Shown here piece by piece: positions 1 through 7,226 of a DNA stretch of 25,920 nucleotides; position 1 is the stretch's first letter, and every line of letters starts with the position of its first letter. This DNA is from JASHUC01 sp035606175 (GTDB lineage Bacteria; Pseudomonadota; Gammaproteobacteria; Steroidobacterales; Steroidobacteraceae): the NCBI GenBank assembly GCA_035606175.1, contig DATNFW010000077.1, forward strand, positions 1 to 25,920, written 5' to 3'. The notes beneath the pieces are model-generated. The model was not told the origin of the DNA, searched no databases, and was given only the letters and a program-made list of their open reading frames with translations. The translations under genes were made by a program, and so were the position numbers.

Positions 1-730
1 GCGCAGCGCTGCGCCAGGCCTTGAGCAACACGAAGACACAGCATCCGATAAAGAAGTACTGTCCGCAGAAGGGGATCGGCGTCGGGGGGCGAACCGAGTT
101 GAGCGCGAAAAACAGTACGGCGGCCGCTGCCGGACCCAAAAAGCCCCGCCGAAACAGCACCGGCAGCAGCAGGAAGAACACCCAGTAGATGATGATCTCC
201 GTGGAGACGGACCAGATCGGGAAATTGAAGGCGACGCCCCCCCGGTAATTCCAGCCGGAGACGAACAGCAGATCGAGGACGAAGTGACGCAGATCGTTGG
301 AGCCATGGATCTGGAAATGGCCGAGCGCGCGGTAACTCCAGGCCTGCAGCGCGGCCATCGCGACGAGTGTCAGGAAGTGCAGCGGGTAGAGTCGGGAGAA
401 GCGCTGGATGAAGAACCCGCGGACCGTGGGTCTCGTGCCTACGTAAACGGCGGAGAAGACGAACCCACTGATGACCCAAAACAGCATGACCGCATGGTTG
501 CCGTGCCCGTAGAGCGGCCACAGCAACGAGTAGAGCGGCTGGCGCCGCACGTCTTGCAGCGTCGGCCCAACTTCCGCTTGCGGCCGAAAGAAGTATTGAT
601 AGTGGCAGAAGACGACGGCGATCGCGGCGATGCCGCGCAGCAGATCGATGCAGAAGTAGTGACGTGCCTCGTGCCGCGGCGCCAGGATGAGCGGCAGCAG
701 GCGAGTTTGCAGGTTAGTAGCCAAGCGCAT
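1..730 (-). CDS. Acyltransferase 3 family membrane protein, C-terminus cut by window edge
   Basis: Reading the minus strand from the ATG at 730 gives at least 243 residues that run off the left edge. A GGAGAG Shine-Dalgarno lies 9 bases upstream of the ATG. Near residues 28-45 a helix carries the family signature (CIDLLRGIAAIAVVFCHY), followed by 'LFWVISGFVFS' and 'RFSRLYPLHFLTL'. These are typical of acyltransferase-3 (OafA/YrhL-like) integral inner-membrane enzymes that O-acylate surface polysaccharides or other exported acceptors. Several hydrophobic helices follow, including 'FPIWSVSTEIIIYWVFFLLLPVLF'. The substrate cannot be told. It is the last of three minus-strand genes (gluconokinase, unknown exported protein, this one). 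The family call is firm; that the three genes form an operon is only inferred from spacing. Confidence 0.88.
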   Translation of the reverse strand, partial: MRLATNLQTRLLPLILAPRHEARHYFCIDLLRGIAAIAVVFCHYQYFFRPQAEVGPTLQDVRRQPLYSLLWPLYGHGNHAVMLFWVISGFVFSAVYVGTRPTVRGFFIQRFSRLYPLHFLTLVAMAALQAWSYRALGHFQIHGSNDLRHFVLDLLFVSGWNYRGGVAFNFPIWSVSTEIIIYWVFFLLLPVLFRRGFLGPAAAAVLFFALNSVRPPTPIPFCGQYFFIGCCVFVLLKAWRSAA

Positions 731-791
731 CTCATCCGGCTCTCCGCGTGAGTGCCGGGAAATGGCCGGCGGGTTCTCATCGACGCATGCG

Positions 792-3413
792 TCAATCCTT
801 GGCCGGCGTGGCCCGCTCCGGAGTCTGTCCGACGCTCGACACCCCGTGCGCCGCGACTCCTCTTCCCTCGCGCGCCACGGAATCGAGCGCGGGTCGCCGC
901 ACTGTCTGATCGTCGTCGACGACTGCCGCGTGGCGGGCTGCGGCGCGCGTGCGCTCCTCGGTCGAGGGCGGCAGCCGCTCGATATCCAACGCAGCGAGAT
1001 TGGTCACCTGCGGATCGTCGCGGAGCCTGACGTAGAGTCGGCCGTCCGCGGGATGCGGCACCGGGAGCGAATAGCCGGGGAAACCGTCCGGCACCTGCAC
1101 GGCGTGGTGGAACCCTGAATCGCTTGCGATCGCATCGACGAGGAACAGATTCGCGCCCGTGAGCTTGCAGGCGAGCTCCGGGGTCATCGGACATTTGATT
1201 CCTTTCAGCGCCGGCAGTCGCACGAGAGTTACCAGCGGCTGCCAGTCGCCGGCCGCCCCGCCTGCGACGACGCGGAACTTCAGTTGGCCGAAGGCGGAGC
1301 CGCCGAAGGCCTTCGCCGGATCGAGCCTCGCGACGGCGACTCTCGCATCCTCGAGCGTCATGCCGCCGTTTGCGAGACTGAGAGTCGTCGCGAACGCCTC
1401 ATCCGCCGTTGCGATCTCGATATGCTCGTCGCGATCGAACGTCGCCGGCGTTTGAGCGCGAACGGAGAAGGTCAGACGCGCATCCTGGGGCAGCTCGTCC
1501 TCCCCTGCGAGCTCGATGTGGCTGTCGGCGCGCGAGACCGAGGGCTCGACGCTTTTGGCGATGAGCGCAACACTCGGCCGGGGCTCCTCGACGCTCGCCT
1601 TCAGCTGAAGCACCCGCCCATCCTTCAGAGTGACCTTTGCTGTTCCCCCATCGCCGGCTTTGAGCGCCGCGGCCGCTTGCACCGAGCTGGCGTGCAGCGT
1701 GAGTTGATCCGCCCCGGCAGCCGAGATGAGCTTGCCGGGATCGAACTCGACCCCTTTCAGCTCGAGCCGCGCGACCTCATCGAGACGGCTGCCCTGCAAG
1801 AGTCCATCGGCGTCTCCGGCATAAAGGATGAAGCGGTCGAGTCGACCGGCCTCTGCGAACGCGCGCAGCGCGACCGCGTCGGGCTTGCTCGCGCCGTACT
1901 GTTTGACGAGCAACGCCATCGAGCCAGGCTGCACTGCCTTCAGGGGCAGCTTCACTTGCACCTCCCCCGCTTTGACGCTCTTCCACTCGACTTTGAGCTG
2001 CTTGCCGGCGGGGTCCTCGAGCATGATGCCGTCCACACAGCTGATGCTCGCGGCGCGCAGAAGCACCGTGTCGTCCCGACCTACGATGAGCGCACCACCG
2101 TCGGCGGCATCGAGAGTCCAGGCATCCGCGGGCAGGTTCGTAAGCTCAAAGGCCGGGCCCTCGTACTTCTCGAAGCCCCAGCGTCCTTCGAGGGAGGCGG
2201 TGAGGCTATTCCCGAGATGAGAGCCATCGAGCCCGGAGGTGTCTACGACGAATCCGCCCTGCTGTGGATTGGCATGCACCGGCAGCTTGATCGGCTTGGC
2301 TCCCGGGCTGGAGAGCGACAGCACGAGATCGTGCGCGTAGTCCATCGAGAAGACGAGCGGCGCTCCTTCGACGGGCAGTACGAGCGAGGACTTGCGGGCG
2401 CAGTAGATCTCCTTCGGATCGACGGCGTGCAGCGGCGGGAGCTGCGCGCGCTCGACCGCAGGGAGTGCAGCGACGAGCACCGATTTTGGGTCGTGGAAGG
2501 AGGGAGGCGTGTTGAGCGTGAGTGCGATGTGATCGTCGCGTTGCGTCGCGAGCGCGGGGATGTACTGATATTGCGCGGTGTCGAACGATCCGAGGATGCG
2601 GGCGATGTCGAGCACCGAGGCGATGTAGGGGCTGTAATAGCCATAGCGCAGCTGCGGGGTGTAGCTCGCCTCCATCGCGAGATCGGCCTCGGGTCCCGCC
2701 GTCAGCGCCTCGACGATCGAGGTGCTGTGTCCGTCGGTGAGTATGAGGGAGTCCCGTCCTTCCATGAGACAAGGAGCTTGCAGCTCGGGAATGCGGTCGA
2801 GGCACTTCGAGTCGACTTTGATTGCAAGGCTTCGACCGAGGAGCGGCGCTGCCTGTTTCAATTGCGCCGGATCGCTGTCGCTCAACTCGCGGATGGCCGA
2901 GAGATAGCTCTCGAGGCGCGAGCGGTCGAGCATCGCCTGATCGAGGTCCTGCGAGGCGCGTACGAATGCGCCTGGACGACCGCGAACCGCCCCGACGAGC
3001 GTGCGGAAGTCTCCACCGGTTTTCGGGGCGAGAAACAGCAACACCTGCTGCGCTCCGCGCGGCACGGTGACCGTCATTCCCTGAGCAGCGCACTCGCGCG
3101 TCCACGTGTCGCAGCGGTGGAACCAGGCGACGGGCGGCGGGTTGGTCGAGCCGCGCAGGAACGCCAGCACGAGCAAATAGCGCGCCGACTGAGAGTCCGG
3201 CAGGTCCGCTTTCACCCAGATGCGATCGCCGGGCGCGAGATTGGGCACCTGGGCGACCGGCAGCGTGGCATCGCCGCGGGTCACGCGCGCTTCCAGTGTG
3301 GGCCCGGCGAGGTCGAACGGTGCGGGATCCGCGCTCTCGGCCCGGCCCGGTGCGAGAGCCGTCGCCACGGAGAGACAGAGTGCGATTGCGATGGAGTGAG
3401 ATCGGGAGATCAT
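792..3413 (-). CDS. Large exported protein of unknown function (873 aa)
   Basis: An 873-residue protein starts with a signal peptide (MISRSHSIAIALCLSVATALAPGRA, cleavage probably near residue 25), so it should act in the periplasm, outer membrane or outside. I recognise no family. The body looks like a chain of beta-rich modules: short hydrophobic strands broken by Gly/Asp/Pro turns, with repeated 'LKxGDGGTAKVTLKDGRVLQLKAS'-like stretches in the second half. Four to five Cys residues lie in the N-terminal half (for example WFHRCDTWTREC and CLDRIPELQAPC), compatible with disulfides. The last ~55 residues turn charged and low-complexity (ERTRAAARHAAVVDDDQ), unlike the rest, and are probably a disordered tail. 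It begins 9 bases after the gluconokinase stop. Codon use and length make it a real gene; function unknown. Confidence 0.8.
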   Translation of the reverse strand: MISRSHSIAIALCLSVATALAPGRAESADPAPFDLAGPTLEARVTRGDATLPVAQVPNLAPGDRIWVKADLPDSQSARYLLVLAFLRGSTNPPPVAWFHRCDTWTRECAAQGMTVTVPRGAQQVLLFLAPKTGGDFRTLVGAVRGRPGAFVRASQDLDQAMLDRSRLESYLSAIRELSDSDPAQLKQAAPLLGRSLAIKVDSKCLDRIPELQAPCLMEGRDSLILTDGHSTSIVEALTAGPEADLAMEASYTPQLRYGYYSPYIASVLDIARILGSFDTAQYQYIPALATQRDDHIALTLNTPPSFHDPKSVLVAALPAVERAQLPPLHAVDPKEIYCARKSSLVLPVEGAPLVFSMDYAHDLVLSLSSPGAKPIKLPVHANPQQGGFVVDTSGLDGSHLGNSLTASLEGRWGFEKYEGPAFELTNLPADAWTLDAADGGALIVGRDDTVLLRAASISCVDGIMLEDPAGKQLKVEWKSVKAGEVQVKLPLKAVQPGSMALLVKQYGASKPDAVALRAFAEAGRLDRFILYAGDADGLLQGSRLDEVARLELKGVEFDPGKLISAAGADQLTLHASSVQAAAALKAGDGGTAKVTLKDGRVLQLKASVEEPRPSVALIAKSVEPSVSRADSHIELAGEDELPQDARLTFSVRAQTPATFDRDEHIEIATADEAFATTLSLANGGMTLEDARVAVARLDPAKAFGGSAFGQLKFRVVAGGAAGDWQPLVTLVRLPALKGIKCPMTPELACKLTGANLFLVDAIASDSGFHHAVQVPDGFPGYSLPVPHPADGRLYVRLRDDPQVTNLAALDIERLPPSTEERTRAAARHAAVVDDDQTVRRPALDSVAREGRGVAAHGVSSVGQTPERATPAKD

Positions 3414-3422
3414 GGTTGAGCT

Positions 3423-3977
3423 TCAGAGTCCCGCCGAGGTTGAGAGTTTCCCGAGCCGGCCGATCGAGGCAACGGCGGCTGCCGTGAGCGTCTCCACGGG
3501 CCGCGCGGCATCGAGCATCAACACGTCCCTCTCACCGGCTGCCGGCCGCTCGAGGGTTGCGAACTGACTCGCGGCAAGACTCGCCGGCATGAAATGGTGA
3601 TGCCTCGCGGCCATGCGCGCCTCGATGAGCGATGGGCTCGCATCGAGGAAAACGAATGCCAATCCGGGAGCCGCCTGCCGCAGCCGGTCTCGGTAGCCGG
3701 CCCGGAGGGCTGAGCACGCAACGACGACACCCCGAGGGTACTGTCGCCGATCGGCGAGTCGCGCTGCGATCGCCGCGAGCCACGGGGCCCGGTCGGCATC
3801 ATCGAGAGGCTCGCCCCGGCGCATCTTCTCGATGTTGTGCGCGCTGTGCAACGTATCCCCCTCGATGAAAGGTAGGCCCAGCGCGCGCGCGAGCTCAGCA
3901 CCCAACGTCGTCTTGCCGCTTGCCGAAACGCCCATGACAACCACGGGCAAGCGCTTCTCGTCCGCTGTTGCGTGCAT
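3423..3977 (-). CDS. gntK: Gluconokinase (GntK family)
   Basis: A 184-aa protein, matching the usual 170-190 aa of GntK/IdnK gluconokinases, which phosphorylate D-gluconate to 6-phosphogluconate with ATP to feed the Entner-Doudoroff and pentose phosphate routes in the cytoplasm. Near residues 12-22 is the P-loop 'VMGVSASGKTTLG'. It is followed by the family's 'FIEGDTLHSAHNIEKMRRGEPLDDADRAPWL' block (written here as a key-residue outline: D of GD, H of H-N-I-KM, D-D-R-PWL), then 'VACSALRAGYRDRLR' and 'RHHHFMPASLAASQFATLE'. The frame stays open 71 codons upstream, but that extension is Arg/Pro-rich and unlike the family, so the ATG at 3977 is chosen. No strong ribosome site is visible there. 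No gluconate transporter or edd/eda gene is nearby. Confidence 0.92.
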   Translation of the reverse strand: MHATADEKRLPVVVMGVSASGKTTLGAELARALGLPFIEGDTLHSAHNIEKMRRGEPLDDADRAPWLAAIAARLADRRQYPRGVVVACSALRAGYRDRLRQAAPGLAFVFLDASPSLIEARMAARHHHFMPASLAASQFATLERPAAGERDVLMLDAARPVETLTAAAVASIGRLGKLSTSAGL

Positions 3978-4189
3978 CGATTCGTAGATTCGGCCGCACG
4001 TGTCCCGACCGACCCAAAGCCTATCATGTGGGTCGGCGCGGATGCGGCAGCGCGTCACGAAGACGCTCATCTGCCGAGATCGTGGGCGGGGCCATTCCCG
4101 GCAGCGGGAACAATCGGCCCGAGTGAGGATTGAAGGTTCGAGCGGCTGCTTCGCTGGCGGCCGCGCAATCTCAACTGCGGAGATCGACA
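3978..4189. promoter_or_regulatory. Divergent intergenic region with two hairpin-forming inverted repeats
   Basis: This 212-bp gap separates the gluconokinase from the divergent SH3-domain gene and should hold both promoters. By eye it has a perfect 6-bp inverted repeat TTCCCG-GCAG-CGGGAA at 4095-4110. It also has an interrupted stem with arms 4045-4055 and 4063-4076 (CGGCAG and GCGT pairing with ACGC and CTGCCG). Either could be a protein site or an RNA hairpin. I could not pick convincing -35/-10 boxes. Confidence 0.3.
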
Positions 4190-5140
4190 ATGGGTCGAAC
4201 TCGATTCGCGGTGATCGCCGGAACCGTGCTGCTCGCTGCCTCGGCGGCCCTGCATGCGCAGAACGCCTATACCACCCGTATTGCGAATTTGCGCGCGGGG
4301 CCCGATGGAAGCTATCCGCTCGTGGGGGTTATCGATGCGGGCGCTCCCGTCGATGTGCAGGGCTGCCTGAGCGATTGGAGTTGGTGTGACGTCATATTCG
4401 ATGACACGCGCGGGTGGGTTTATGCACCTTCGCTTGCGTATGTATACGAGGGCGCGCGTGTGCCCTTCTACTCTTACGCCCCGACCTTCGGGCTTCCGAT
4501 CATTACCTTCTCGTTAGGTACTTATTGGGACCGCTACTACCGGGGTCGCCCATGGTACGAACAACGCAGGGAATGGGAGCGCAGGCACATTCCGCACCGA
4601 CGCCCGCCCGGGCCGCCGCCGCGTGCAGGCCGACTGCCTAACGTCGGTCCGTCACCGCGCCGAACATCCCCGTATATCGGACCGGGACGAGGCGTAGTTC
4701 CGCCGCGAGGCGAGCCCGAGCGCCGTGGCGAGGCCCAGCGCCGCGGCGAGCCCCAGACGCGGGGCTCCCCGGAACGCCGCGGCGAGCAGCAGAACGCTCC
4801 CGAGCGCTTCGGGCGCGGATCCCGTGGGGGCGGCTCGGGAGCGCCTCAGGGCGGAACGCAGGGCGGGCCCGGTCCCGAAGCGACTCCACGCACCGTAGTT
4901 CCACAGCGAGGCGCAACTCCGCCGAGGACCGAACCGCCGGCGCGAATAGTCCCCCAACATCGTGGCGTGCCATCGCAGCGTGGCGCACCCGTGCAGCGCG
5001 GCGCGCCGCCTACGAGGGTCCAGCCGCGCGCGCAAGGACGGCCGCAAGGGCCGACCGAACGCGGCACGAGGGGCGAGCGCGCGCCGGGCGCGCGCGAGAA
5101 CAGTCGCCGGGACGAGAAGCCGCGGCAGGAGCAGCGCTGA
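4190..5140 (+). CDS. Exported SH3-domain protein with Arg/Gly/Pro-rich repetitive tail
   Basis: A 316-aa protein from the ATG at 4190, which has a GGAG 8-9 bases upstream. The frame is open further up, but only this start gives a clean signal peptide (MGRTRFAVIAGTVLLAASAALHAQ). Residues 25-85 form a bacterial SH3 domain: 'ANLRAGPDGSYPLVGVIDAG' then 'CLSDWSWCDV', where the two Cys may pair, and 'DTRGWVYAPSLAY'. Bacterial SH3 domains usually bind peptidoglycan or cell-wall ligands. An aromatic stretch (FYSYAPTFGLPIITFSLGTYWDRYY) follows. From about residue 127 to the end the protein is basic and low-complexity, rich in RRG, PPR and QRGAP motifs, and includes a hexapeptide repeat block. It is probably a periplasmic or envelope protein whose disordered tail contacts anionic polymers; that role is inference. 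Confidence 0.85.
   Translation: MGRTRFAVIAGTVLLAASAALHAQNAYTTRIANLRAGPDGSYPLVGVIDAGAPVDVQGCLSDWSWCDVIFDDTRGWVYAPSLAYVYEGARVPFYSYAPTFGLPIITFSLGTYWDRYYRGRPWYEQRREWERRHIPHRRPPGPPPRAGRLPNVGPSPRRTSPYIGPGRGVVPPRGEPERRGEAQRRGEPQTRGSPERRGEQQNAPERFGRGSRGGGSGAPQGGTQGGPGPEATPRTVVPQRGATPPRTEPPARIVPQHRGVPSQRGAPVQRGAPPTRVQPRAQGRPQGPTERGTRGERAPGARENSRRDEKPRQEQR
4703..4792 (+). repeat. Five tandem 18-bp units inside the SH3-protein gene
   Basis: Five in-frame 18-bp units begin at 4703, 4721, 4739, 4757 and 4775. They encode a hexapeptide close to [R/P]-R-G-E-P-[E/Q], with the fourth unit diverged (T-R-G-S-P-E). The best-conserved copies share CGCCGCGGCGAG. Being a multiple of three, unit gain or loss would change length without a frameshift. 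Confidence 0.8.
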
Positions 5141-5178
5141 GCGCGTTGAGCTCGCGCCGAGCGCGTTGAGTGCGCGCT
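5139..5178 (+). repeat. Two 20-bp tandem repeats just past the SH3-protein stop
   Basis: GAGCGCGTTGAG occurs at 5139 and again at 5159, each followed by a similar 8-base GC-rich spacer. The first copy overlaps the TGA stop codon. Further CTGACGCGGCTCAGCGG sequence follows to about 5195 and can form short stems. No U-tract is present, so it is not a classical terminator. Confidence 0.55.
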
Positions 5179-5215
5179 GACGCGGCTCAGCGGTGAGCGA
5201 CGCGCCGCTCAGGGA

Positions 5216-5620
5216 TCAGAGCGCTTCGTGTGCAAGCGCGCGCGCGGGCGCGCGGATGACCATGAACAGCATCACCAGCACGCCGAGAAGCACCGCGATC
5301 GCCGAGGGCGCGAGGAGCGGCGCGAGCCGATCCTCGGATGCGAACCCGCCATAGAGCAGCAGAAGTCCGACGAACATCGCAATCGAGCCGGCCTGGTGTA
5401 GAACGAACTGGACCGTCGCGAGGGCCCGCGAGGGCGCCGGCAGCCAGAGACGGTGAATTACCGCATAGATGAGCGAGGCGACGAAGCCCACCAGAAGGAT
5501 GTGCGCGTGGGTGACGAACTCGCCGTGATTGCGCGATGAGGCCATGTAGATACCGAGAATCATCCCCGCGGCCGCGTAGCCGAGTGCCCAGATCAGATAC
5601 TTGCGATCGAAGTTCGTCAT
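5216..5620 (-). CDS. Small four-helix inner-membrane protein, unknown function
   Basis: A 134-aa protein with four predicted membrane helices: residues ~8-27 (YLIWALGYAAAGMILGIYMA), ~38-56 (HAHILLVGFVASLIYAVIH), ~72-91 and ~101-123. His38 and His40, together with His56, sit at helix ends in a way that could bind metal or haem, but this is only a suggestion. A good ribosome site (GGGGAGAG) lies 6 bases before the ATG. I recall similar short proteins beginning 'KYLIWALGYA..GM.LG' in proteobacteria without assigned function. It is transcribed away from a TetR-family regulator, with a 17-bp inverted repeat in the 52-bp gap, so it is the likeliest regulated target. Confidence 0.8.
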   Translation of the reverse strand: MTNFDRKYLIWALGYAAAGMILGIYMASSRNHGEFVTHAHILLVGFVASLIYAVIHRLWLPAPSRALATVQFVLHQAGSIAMFVGLLLLYGGFASEDRLAPLLAPSAIAVLLGVLVMLFMVIRAPARALAHEAL

Positions 5621-5641
5621 CGCTCTCCCCTCGAGCTATGC

Positions 5642-5658
5642 TGTCATATAGCATGACA
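5642..5658. promoter_or_regulatory. Candidate TetR operator between divergent genes
   Basis: TGTCAT-ATAGC-ATGACA is a perfect 6-bp inverted repeat with a 5-bp spacer. It sits in the 52-bp gap between the membrane protein start (5620) and the TetR-family start (5673). Size and symmetry fit a TetR dimer site. Its place over both transcription start regions would let one repressor control both genes. A second overlapping repeat (ATGCT-N7-AGCAT) is also visible. Confidence 0.6.
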
Positions 5659-5672
5659 ATCGGGCGCGCCGC

Positions 5673-6278
5673 ATGTCAATCATTCCCACGCTGATCGAGC
5701 GCCATACCGATGCAACCTACCGTTTGATCAACGATACCGCGATCGAGCTGCTCGAGCGCACGAGCCCGAGCGAGCTTACGATGCGCGCCGTCGCGCAGCA
5801 GGCCGGTATGTCCGAACGCACCATATTTCGCTACTATCCCTCGCGGGAGGAGTTTCTGGACGCGATCGCGCGTGCCGTTTACGGTCGGTTCGAGACACCC
5901 TTGCCTCCGTCCAGTCTGCGCGAGCTCGCGCGCTATCCGCGTGACCTGTACATCTGCTTCGAGCGACACGCGGTGCTCGTGCGCGCGACGCTGCACAATG
6001 AGATCGCCATACGCATTCGCCACGGCGTCGGCAAGGAGCGCTGGGACGCCGTGCGCGAGCTGATCGATGCGGGAGCGCCACATCGCTCCGAGCGCGATCG
6101 ACGCATCGCCGCGGCGAACGTCGACTACTATCTCACCGCGACGGCCTGGCAGCTTTTCCGCTTCCATTTCGGACTGCCGCTCGCAGACACGATCCTTGCC
6201 GCGCAGACTGCCGTCCGACTCGCCATCCGCGAAATCGTATCGAGGCGCATGGCGCCCGCCCGGGCGAGCCCGGTGTAA
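5673..6278 (+). CDS. TetR/AcrR-family transcriptional regulator
   Basis: A 201-aa protein of normal TetR length. Residues ~14-62 form the N-terminal DNA-binding domain with helix-turn-helix 'LTMRAVAQQAGMSERTIFRYY' and the following 'PSREEFLDAIA', which match the family closely. The rest is a helical ligand-binding/dimer domain with no clear subfamily signature. It starts 15 bases after a 17-bp inverted repeat, so it probably represses itself and the divergent membrane protein. Its stop is 12 bases before the start of the solute-binding-like gene, so the two are likely cotranscribed. No strong Shine-Dalgarno precedes the ATG. Confidence 0.93.
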   Translation: MSIIPTLIERHTDATYRLINDTAIELLERTSPSELTMRAVAQQAGMSERTIFRYYPSREEFLDAIARAVYGRFETPLPPSSLRELARYPRDLYICFERHAVLVRATLHNEIAIRIRHGVGKERWDAVRELIDAGAPHRSERDRRIAAANVDYYLTATAWQLFRFHFGLPLADTILAAQTAVRLAIREIVSRRMAPARASPV

Positions 6279-6290
6279 AGTGGCGCCTGC

Positions 6291-6986
6291 ATGTCCGAGC
6301 ATCCCTTGAAGCTTCTCTGCTCGATGGCGACCCGCGAGCTCCTCGCCGCGCTCGCAGATGACTACCGGCGTGCGGGCGGGCGCGGGGTCGCGACCGAGGC
6401 GGCCGGTGGCGTCGATGTCGCGAAGCGCATCGAGGCGGGCGAGCCCGCCGATGTCGTCGTGCTCGCGGCAAATGCGATCGACAAGTTGATCTCGGCGGGC
6501 AAGCTCCTCGCGGGCAGCCGTGTCGATCTGGTCCGCTCGGGCGTCTCGGTGGCGGTTCGCGCCGGAGCCGCGAAGCCCGACATCGGCACCGAGGAGGCGG
6601 TCAAGCGTGCCGTGCTCGCGGCGCAGTCGCTGAGCTATTCGACGGGCCCGAGCGGGGTGTATCTCGAGAAGCTCTTCGCGCGCTGGGGAATCCTCGAGGA
6701 CATCGGCGCACGCATCGTCGTGCCACGACCCGGCGTCGCGGTCGGATCGCTGATTGCGAGCGGCGCTGTCGAGCTCGGCTTCCAGCAGCTCTCCGAGCTT
6801 CTGAATGTGCGGGGCGTCGAGGTGGTCGGGCCTCTGCCCTCCTCCATTCAGACGACCACCATCTTCTCCGGAGCGATCTCGCCGCACTCCGAGGACCGGG
6901 ACGAGGCGCGCGCACTGCTCGACTATCTGGCATCCCCCGCTACGGCTTCTTTCAAACAGCGGCACGGCATGGAAGCCGCGGACTGA
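6291..6986 (+). CDS. ModA-like substrate-binding protein without a signal peptide
   Basis: A 231-aa protein with the fold signature of molybdate/sulfate-type periplasmic binding proteins. The early block runs 'LKLLCSMATRELLAALADDYRRAGG', the middle 'ADVVVLAANAIDKLISAGKL', then the family's 'SYSTGPSGVYLEKLFARWGI', 'GVAVGSLIASGAVELGFQQLSELL' and a C-terminal 'ALLDYLASPATASFKQRHGME'. Family members are normally secreted, but this one begins directly with MSEHPLKLLC and no hydrophobic leader. The only upstream frame is occupied by the TetR gene, so it is probably cytoplasmic. No modB/modC transporter genes lie beside it. It may be an intracellular sensor or a repurposed binding protein working with the TetR regulator; that part is inference. 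Confidence 0.8.
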   Translation: MSEHPLKLLCSMATRELLAALADDYRRAGGRGVATEAAGGVDVAKRIEAGEPADVVVLAANAIDKLISAGKLLAGSRVDLVRSGVSVAVRAGAAKPDIGTEEAVKRAVLAAQSLSYSTGPSGVYLEKLFARWGILEDIGARIVVPRPGVAVGSLIASGAVELGFQQLSELLNVRGVEVVGPLPSSIQTTTIFSGAISPHSEDRDEARALLDYLASPATASFKQRHGMEAAD

Positions 6987-7017
6987 GACGCCTCCCCGTA
7001 AGTACCTTCTCCTCCGA

Positions 7018-7039
7018 GCTCGGGTTCAAACGCCCGAGC
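7018..7039 (+). terminator. Stem-loop after the TetR/ModA-like pair
   Basis: GCTCGGG and CCCGAGC form a 7-bp perfect stem around an 8-base loop, 31 bases after the ModA-like stop. There is no U-tract, so it is at best a weak or factor-dependent terminator or a 3'-end stabilising hairpin. Confidence 0.35.
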
Positions 7040-7192
7040 GGCACCGGTCGTCGCGATTTGGCGTCATAAGACCGTAGAACCCCCCGAGCGCAGCCTCCCA
7101 CTTACTGTCAACGCGACGTTCGAGCCACGGCTCGCATGAGGCGATCGGCACCGCGTGCGCGGGGCATTCAAACAATCGCTCAAATCTCGAGG

Positions 7193-7207
7193 CCGGTCCG
7201 AGACCGG
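7193..7207 (+). promoter_or_regulatory. Palindrome just upstream of the DUF4382 gene ribosome site
   Basis: CCGGTC-CGA-GACCGG is a perfect 6-bp inverted repeat ending 6 bases before the GGAGG ribosome site (7214-7218). It could be a protein site or a 5' UTR hairpin. The evidence is position and symmetry only. Confidence 0.3.
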
Positions 7208-7226
7208 TGCTCCGGAGGTCTCTTCC

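Noticed and set aside
439..1194. 251-codon minus-strand frame over the acyltransferase start
   Set aside because: Out of frame with the acyltransferase motifs, Arg-rich, and overlaps two better genes.
1284..3419. Long open frame of 711 codons on the plus strand
   Set aside because: It lies wholly antisense to the 873-aa exported protein, is extremely Arg/Glu-rich and has no signal or domain; a GC-rich shadow frame.
5676..6965. 429-codon minus-strand frame across the TetR and ModA-like genes
   Set aside because: Antisense to two clear family members and Arg/Asp-rich without motifs.
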